A program made the position numbers and the translations under genes. From Bacteroidia bacterium (lineage in GTDB: Bacteria; Bacteroidota; Bacteroidia; J057), in assembly GCA_030430575.1 (NCBI GenBank), contig JAUIKF010000033.1, positions 25,779 to 89,778 of the forward strand: a stretch of DNA of 64,000 nucleotides, read 5' to 3'. Numbering within the stretch: the first letter of the stretch is position 1; the number at the start of each line of letters is the position of its first letter. The notes under the pieces were generated by a model. The model was not told the origin of the DNA. It saw only the letters and a program-made list of their open reading frames with translations, and did not search any database. Below are positions 60,701 through 64,000 of this stretch, one piece after another.

Positions 60701-61029
60701 ACAGCGGAAGCCAACGGGTGTTGACGACCTTATGGAAGACAGATGACCGTTCGGCAGCAGCCTTGACGACACACTTCTTTGAAGGGATTGCCGAGGGGCA
60801 GCCTACTGCTACGGCCTTGCAGCAGGCGCGGATGGCGTGGATGGAAACCGCTGATAGCTACCATAATCATCCTTATTACTGGGCGGGATTTGTGCTGATT
60901 GGCGATGGGGGGAAGGTGGAGGTGGCACGGGCGCAGTCAGGGTTTGCTTGGTTTTGGTGGGGGATAGGAGCTTTGGGGTTTGTGTTTTTTGTATGGGGGG
61001 TGAGGAAAAGACTATTCAGGCCCGCATAG
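57793..61029 (+). CDS. Membrane-anchored TPR-CHAT protease
   Basis: 1078 residues. A signal peptide or anchor (about 10-35, AFSVVGIALFLLLSG) is followed by about ten TPR units (about 40-500), a helical linker and a C-terminal CHAT (caspase-like) domain (about 760-1040). The catalytic His (His901, in LHFATHA) and Cys (Cys948, in SACQTG) are both present, so it should be an active cysteine protease. A C-terminal membrane helix (about 1050-1068) with a basic tail (RKRLFRPA) places the TPR and CHAT domains on the periplasmic side. TPR-CHAT proteins are known as proteases that respond to a partner, e.g. Csx29 of type III-E CRISPR systems. The neighbourhood holds a sigma factor, an anti-sigma-like TPR protein and a subtilase; no cas gene is present. 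Confidence 0.93.
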   Translation: MMHNFPKPIKMAFSVVGIALFLLLSGQADLSSSSTPSASLAQGNQLWRAAKYDAAYAAWRQAQHEALSAGDSLTWATALRKAGMYLVQQTKVAEASATLDSVIALAGRWDSLHPVIVKARLSKASLAMMQSDVASAQQQYYRLLAALHRAPDVSDSLIAMTYEPMGRAMFFGGLFDSAIVYCQKALAIYDTLSAIDPLAIANTYNTLGGVSLFSGKTEAALDYYLKTSHIREQTLGAGHPEVIKVKTNIGVVYGEMGLYWESLAAHEENLPYLDSLPPLAHANGLLNLGSTNIAVGNYEDALAYFDQAEDWLNQFPGLSPDAYPYMDAHRSTIFQELDQPDSALKYINRALFQNHQIFGARHARLTVDYLQQGSLLAYMGDYEGAIPAFEQVISLEKEFVGRESSRCAHALHFLGEVYGKKKEPRQAWAYFQEAHDMYQSLGNEIDRAKTLTFMAQAQQEMGNWDGTLAYLKRAWEAQLPDVPFTLTPSTDILKDWRRHKMSDVFELQTRIFHEQFERTHDAQDTAYLHYALHSARIVLAVIDSFRHYYQSAGAKQLWLEEQLPLYELAVESAYTLYEMGGDTRFAKEVYLLTEKRKANNLRNHLRGVKAITFAGVPDSLIRKERFFRQRLAALDAQLVARGAGDSLNQHRLSLDQSYHELITQIAVDYPRYHQLKFAPPISTKVLTPHLAQGQAMYSYFWGEKQVYVSRWFEGKLDVTPISRDVLDTSLDQWLSFISAPPSANGLPVSEMAQYGASLAKYLLPDLTHETNHVVIIPDGKLGYLPFESLLTSVPSHEEFREWPYLARDRSTAYAYAAELWEEQQGAKPSEGPSTYLGFAPDFAGAPLATVRSELGALSHNQEEIIQVAKLLGGKATLGDQAQEKMLKALDDKSRILHFATHAIADDEALANSRLYLAPAADAAEDGILHAAEIYGLSLNSPLTVLSACQTGKGPILGGEGIMSLARAFQYSGSQRVLTTLWKTDDRSAAALTTHFFEGIAEGQPTATALQQARMAWMETADSYHNHPYYWAGFVLIGDGGKVEVARAQSGFAWFWWGIGALGFVFFVWGVRKRLFRPA

Positions 61030-61105
61030 GATCCCGTGGTCCATAACAATGGTAGTGAACGCAAAACGCAAAACTAAAAACCCAAAACTTTCTCAAAATA
61101 AGCCG

Positions 61106-61113
61106 TATCTTTG
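61106..61113 (+). promoter_or_regulatory. Bacteroidota -7 element upstream of the DUF2911 gene
   Basis: TATCTTTG is an exact TAnnTTTG match about 135 bp before the ATG at 61249. A TTTC about 14 bp upstream is a poor -33 element. Confidence 0.45.
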
Positions 61114-61248
61114 TAGCCGTTGAAAGAGTTATCGTCATGGTTTGACATGAAAGGGAAATTATCTATTCCTAACCCACAAGGCCTATCAACAGCCACTGAC
61201 TATTCCCTGAGCCATTTTGTACCTCTTCAAACTAAAACATCACACATT

Positions 61249-61896
61249 ATGAACCGGAATTTTTTGAACTATCTTTTTATTGCATTGCTAGCCCTGAGCT
61301 TCAGTATCACGTCCTGCCAGACCCAGCAAACTGCTGAGGGCAATACAGCTGATGCCACGACTGACTCTGTCGAGACAGAAGAGCCTCCTGCTGAGGACAA
61401 GTCCAAACGTCAAAGTCCTCCAGCAGAAGCTACTGGAACCGTAGGTGGCGTCAATATCGCCATCAATTATGGCTCTCCAGCTGCCAAAGGGCGTGCCCTT
61501 TGGGGAGACCTCGTGCCTTACGGCGAAGTATGGCGTACAGGTGCCAATGAAGCCACCACCTTTGAAGTAGACAATGATGTCATGGTAAACGGCGAGATGC
61601 TGGCCAAAGGCAAATATGGCCTTTTCACCATTCCCGCAGAATCAGGTGATTGGACAGTGATCTTCAATTCTGTATGGGATCAGTGGGGTGCCTATGAGTA
61701 CAAGGACTCTGCCGATGTCTTGCGCGTAATGGCTACCCCCGCGATGGCGGAAGAGTCAGAAGAACGCATGGGCTTTACGGTAGGCGATGACGGCACAGTG
61801 ACCCTCGCATGGGATAAGCTCAGATTGCCCATCTCTGTAGCAGCTGCTGGTGAAGGAGAGGGAGAAGCTGACGGCGAAGGCGACGGAGAAGAATAA
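61249..61896 (+). CDS. DUF2911 lipoprotein with acidic C-terminal tail
   Basis: 215 residues from the ATG at 61249; an upstream TTG at 61120 opens the frame but has no export signal. The signal peptide MNRNFLNYLFIALLALSFS ends with lipobox SITSC. After an acidic, Thr-rich linker (about 25-60), the DUF2911 domain (about 63-195) contains VNIAINYGSPAAKGRALWG, VPYGEVWRTGANEATTF and VNGEMLAKGKYGLFTIP. The last 15 residues are a Gly/Glu/Asp run (GEGEGEADGEGDGEE). The domain is common in Bacteroidota lipoproteins and has no proven role. It is a single gene with its own promoter-like element. Confidence 0.92.
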   Translation: MNRNFLNYLFIALLALSFSITSCQTQQTAEGNTADATTDSVETEEPPAEDKSKRQSPPAEATGTVGGVNIAINYGSPAAKGRALWGDLVPYGEVWRTGANEATTFEVDNDVMVNGEMLAKGKYGLFTIPAESGDWTVIFNSVWDQWGAYEYKDSADVLRVMATPAMAEESEERMGFTVGDDGTVTLAWDKLRLPISVAAAGEGEGEADGEGDGEE

Positions 61897-62146
61897 AGAA
61901 ATGATAAAATGAGTAAATGATGAAATGAGAAAATGGGTAAGAGATAAGCTTAAGCAATTTCGATTCTCCCATTTTATCATATAGTCATTTACTCATTTAT
62001 TCATTCCTTCTTAAAGAAATGATAAGATGAATAGATGAGTAAATGATAAAATGGAAGTATACTGTTATCCCTATTTTATCATTTATTCATTTTCTCATTT
62101 ACTCATTCCATTCTCTCATTCCCTCCTTCTCTCATTCTATCATTGT
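61897..62146. repeat. Two consecutive family B tandem-motif hairpins
   Basis: First hairpin about 61897-62008 (GAAATGATAAAATGAG arm, ATTTTATCAT arm), second about 62014-62140 (GAAATGATAAGATGAATAG arm, ATTTTATCATTTATTC arm). The second overlaps the end of the minus-strand gene at 62103. Confidence 0.9.
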
Positions 62147-63365
62147 ACACCGCTACCCCCAATGAAATCGCCAGATAGGCGATCATGATGAGGGTCCCGC
62201 CTGGCAGGACTTCGTCCAGCAAAAACCATCCTCCCATTACATAGATCAGGACTGCTCCCATGAGGCATTTGAGGACCTCGATGGGTACGGCCAGCCAATG
62301 CCTGTCCATAAGGGTCGTATAGGCAAAAATGGAAACCATCAAGAAGCCCGAATAGAGGAGGACATCTATAAATGGGAAGGCGGCTATTTTTACCAAAATA
62401 TAATACAACAGCACATTGTGGATCAGGAGCTGGGCCCATGACCAGTAGAGCAAAAGCTTAGATGCTGGGGGGCGGTACTTTTGCTGCTGGTAGACGTCTG
62501 GCGTGCTTTCGACAGGGAAGCGCGCTGCCACATCTGCGGGCCGCCAGCCTGTCGGCATGAAGAAGAGGCGGACTTTGTCCCACCAGCTCTGGGTGTACCA
62601 GGCGTCCTTGATCAAAAGCCAGACATGCATGAAGTTGATCAAGATAGGGTTCCAGGTGTGGGCGGGGCGCTTGGTGCCATAGACAGCTGGGACATCGGGC
62701 AGTTCTTCCTGAAAGGTGCCAAACCATTTGTCCCAGACGATGAAGATCGCCGCGTAGTTCTTGTCCAGGTATTCGGGATTGATGCCGTGATGTACACGAT
62801 GGTGAGAGGGCGTGACGATGATATGTTCCAATATGCCCATCTTGTTGACCAGGCGGGTATGGTACCAAAACTGTGCAAAGAGGTGGATAGGCGCTGTGAT
62901 CGCGATGACTTCTGCCGGAACACCGATGATCGCCAAAGGGATATAGAGGAAAAAGTAAATGCTGACAAAGGTAGAAATGGTCTGCCGCAGGGCGCAGGCG
63001 AGGTTGAACTCTTCACTGCTGTGATGCACGATGTGGCGATTCCAGAAGAGATTGACCGTATGGTTCCAGCGATGTGACCAATAACTGGCAAAGTCAATGC
63101 CTATAAATGCAATTACATATAGCCACACGGTAGATTCAATCTGAAACAGCGCCAAGTGATCCACCATCCAGCCATAGCTCACGATTATGAGCGTAAGTCC
63201 CAAGATACTCTTGAGCGTATTTGTCAGGCCCGAACTGATGCTAGAGATGGTGTCCATCCCATAGTTGACCTGCATGCCCATCATGCGTGCCGCAATCGAC
63301 TCGATGAGCATTAGCAAGGCGAAGCCTGGGATAGCGTAGCTGAGTACTTGTGCGTAGAGTTCCAT
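62103..63365 (-). CDS. Sterol desaturase / fatty acid hydroxylase-family membrane protein
   Basis: 420 residues. About five membrane segments and the eight-histidine di-iron pattern of the family: HRWNH (about 97), HIVHHSSEEFN (about 109-119) and HHRVHHGINPEYLDKNY (about 188-204). The iron-bound oxygen inserts a hydroxyl or double bond into a lipid chain. Bacterial members act on fatty acids, sterol-like lipids or hopanoids; the target is unknown. A hydrophobic C-terminal half (about 300-405) has further helices. The last 14 residues (YNDRMREGGNERME) and the TGA stop are encoded by family B repeat DNA. It lies next to a small secreted protein gene on the same strand. Confidence 0.92.
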   Translation of the reverse strand: MELYAQVLSYAIPGFALLMLIESIAARMMGMQVNYGMDTISSISSGLTNTLKSILGLTLIIVSYGWMVDHLALFQIESTVWLYVIAFIGIDFASYWSHRWNHTVNLFWNRHIVHHSSEEFNLACALRQTISTFVSIYFFLYIPLAIIGVPAEVIAITAPIHLFAQFWYHTRLVNKMGILEHIIVTPSHHRVHHGINPEYLDKNYAAIFIVWDKWFGTFQEELPDVPAVYGTKRPAHTWNPILINFMHVWLLIKDAWYTQSWWDKVRLFFMPTGWRPADVAARFPVESTPDVYQQQKYRPPASKLLLYWSWAQLLIHNVLLYYILVKIAAFPFIDVLLYSGFLMVSIFAYTTLMDRHWLAVPIEVLKCLMGAVLIYVMGGWFLLDEVLPGGTLIMIAYLAISLGVAVYNDRMREGGNERME

Positions 63366-63415
63366 GGGGGAAGAAAATGATAGAATGATAGAATGAGAGG
63401 ATGATAGAATGAACT
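63366..63415. repeat. Family B motif run, single arm
   Basis: GATAGAATGATAGAATGAG motifs fill the gap between the two minus-strand genes. No opposing arm. Confidence 0.8.
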
Positions 63416-63430
63416 ACTTTTCACATGTTT

Positions 63431-63856
63431 TTAATCTTCTTCTTGGGCTTTGATCATTAAATAATTGCCAACATTGAATAGCGTGTCATTTGTATAGTGG
63501 ATCAAAATGGCATTAGGGTAAAGGTCACAAGTTTGCTGGTTAAAAAAGTATGTTTTCTCAGAAAGTGAATTGAACCTGCGCATCCTTCTCTTTTTCCATC
63601 TTGTTTTTTTTGATGAATTTAAGATCAACGCCTTGCCATCTAATTGCCACTTACCTTTATCACTTCGTGATTGATCTGTATGTTGGCCTTCGTAAAAAGT
63701 ATAATGGTTATTTTCCTTTAAAACTAGGGTAGTCCATGCATATGGGTACAATCCTCCATTATATTCCCCACATATTTTGCATTCATTGATTTGATTTTGG
63801 CTTGTGAAATGGGGTTGAACCCATAAAACAGCAATCAAGAATATGAGCCAATTCAT
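63431..63856 (-). CDS. Small secreted protein of unknown function
   Basis: 141 residues. The start MNWLIFLIAVLWVQPHFTSQ looks like a signal peptide. The mature part has Cys in ECKICGEYNG (about 26) and a basic, aromatic middle (SSKKTRWKKRRMRRFNSL). The layout (CGEYNGG, then GKWQLDGKALIL) resembles small exported lipocalin-like proteins that give a 'GEW/KWxxxGxxLxL' pattern. No family was recognised. Gene quality is supported by length and by a clean ATG. Confidence 0.7.
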   Translation of the reverse strand: MNWLIFLIAVLWVQPHFTSQNQINECKICGEYNGGLYPYAWTTLVLKENNHYTFYEGQHTDQSRSDKGKWQLDGKALILNSSKKTRWKKRRMRRFNSLSEKTYFFNQQTCDLYPNAILIHYTNDTLFNVGNYLMIKAQEED

Positions 63857-64000
63857 GTGAGTGTATTATTAGTTTGAACTAAACCGCCTCCGGCGGTAGT
63901 CCTTTCCCGCACAACTTTGGTTCTGGTTTTCTTGATTTCCTTGCCTTCAAAGGGATGACTTATCGTCTTTGTTTACGACTTCAGATAATTGATATTCAGG
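63857..64000. other. Window end, no gene recognised
   Basis: A short stem ACCGCC-TCC-GGCGGT (about 63881-63895) is the only structure seen. A minus-strand frame is open from the window edge to a TGA at about 63950 and could be the C-terminus of a gene that starts outside the window. Confidence 0.3.

Noticed and set aside
57793..61029. Type III-E CRISPR component (Csx29)
   Set aside because: The protein is TPR-CHAT but membrane anchored and exported, and no gRAMP, Csx30 or repeat array is present.

Overview
The window looks like a piece of a Bacteroidota chromosome, most likely from the Saprospirales (Lewinella/Haliscomenobacter type). Evidence: a SusC/SusD pair, several secreted proteins with type IX secretion (T9SS) C-terminal sorting domains, PorV/PorQ-like and GldM-like proteins, ASPIC/UnbV and delta-60 repeat proteins, and promoter elements of the Bacteroidota form TAnnTTTG. 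The phylum is secure; the order is an inference. No rRNA, tRNA, prophage, integron or CRISPR array was recognised.

Layout. 1-2.3 kb: 5' part of a secreted subtilase. 2.6-6.4 kb: surface polysaccharide genes (polyprenyl-phosphate sugar-1-phosphate transferase, GT4, DinB-like protein, GT2). 6.5-9.8 kb: secA. 10.1-11.6 kb: small secreted protein and an inositol monophosphatase. 11.9-16.3 kb: DUF4956 / CotH-beta-helix / VTC polyphosphate-polymerase operon behind a near-perfect Bacteroidota promoter. 16.6-19.5 kb: lipoprotein, purQ, CAT-like acetyltransferase. 19.6-28.8 kb: SusCD with a large FG-GAP/ASPIC protein and an Rpn-like nuclease. 29.4-33.1 kb: isolated nuoG, proC, NYN-domain protein. 33.2-38.2 kb: GldM-like lipoprotein, Uma2 nuclease, VIT1/CCC1 transporter, tocopherol-cyclase-like protein. 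38.7-41.0 kb: cytochrome c/copper monooxygenase plus a redoxin. 41.4-48.0 kb: acidic repetitive Tat lipoprotein, SelO-like protein, glycosyltransferases, REP-associated transposase. 48.1-50.1 kb: oligopeptidase B. 50.2-61.0 kb: sigma factor, membrane anti-sigma-like TPR protein, a second subtilase, beta-barrel proteins, a delta-60 protein and a large TPR-CHAT protease. 61.2-63.9 kb: DUF2911 lipoprotein, sterol desaturase-family protein, small secreted protein.

Two gene systems stand out. One is the DUF4956-CotH-VTC operon, which joins a polyphosphate-polymerase fold to a CotH kinase-like surface protein. The other is the sigma / anti-sigma-TPR / subtilase / TPR-CHAT neighbourhood: the CHAT protease and the anti-sigma TPR domain are both predicted on the periplasmic side, which suggests a proteolytic signalling route.

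The most unusual feature is between the genes. Nearly every intergenic gap holds one of several unrelated short-motif families (A: TTCAAR-like; B: ATTCTATC-like; C: AGAACCT/AGAACAT; D: AATCAATA-like; F: CATATAAG). In many gaps the motif is run in tandem on one side and in inverted tandem on the other, giving a long imperfect hairpin. A GC-rich family (E) has conserved flanks around variable, often palindromic cores and abuts or overlaps stop codons of several genes. Copies of B and E also run into coding ends and encode short C-terminal tails.
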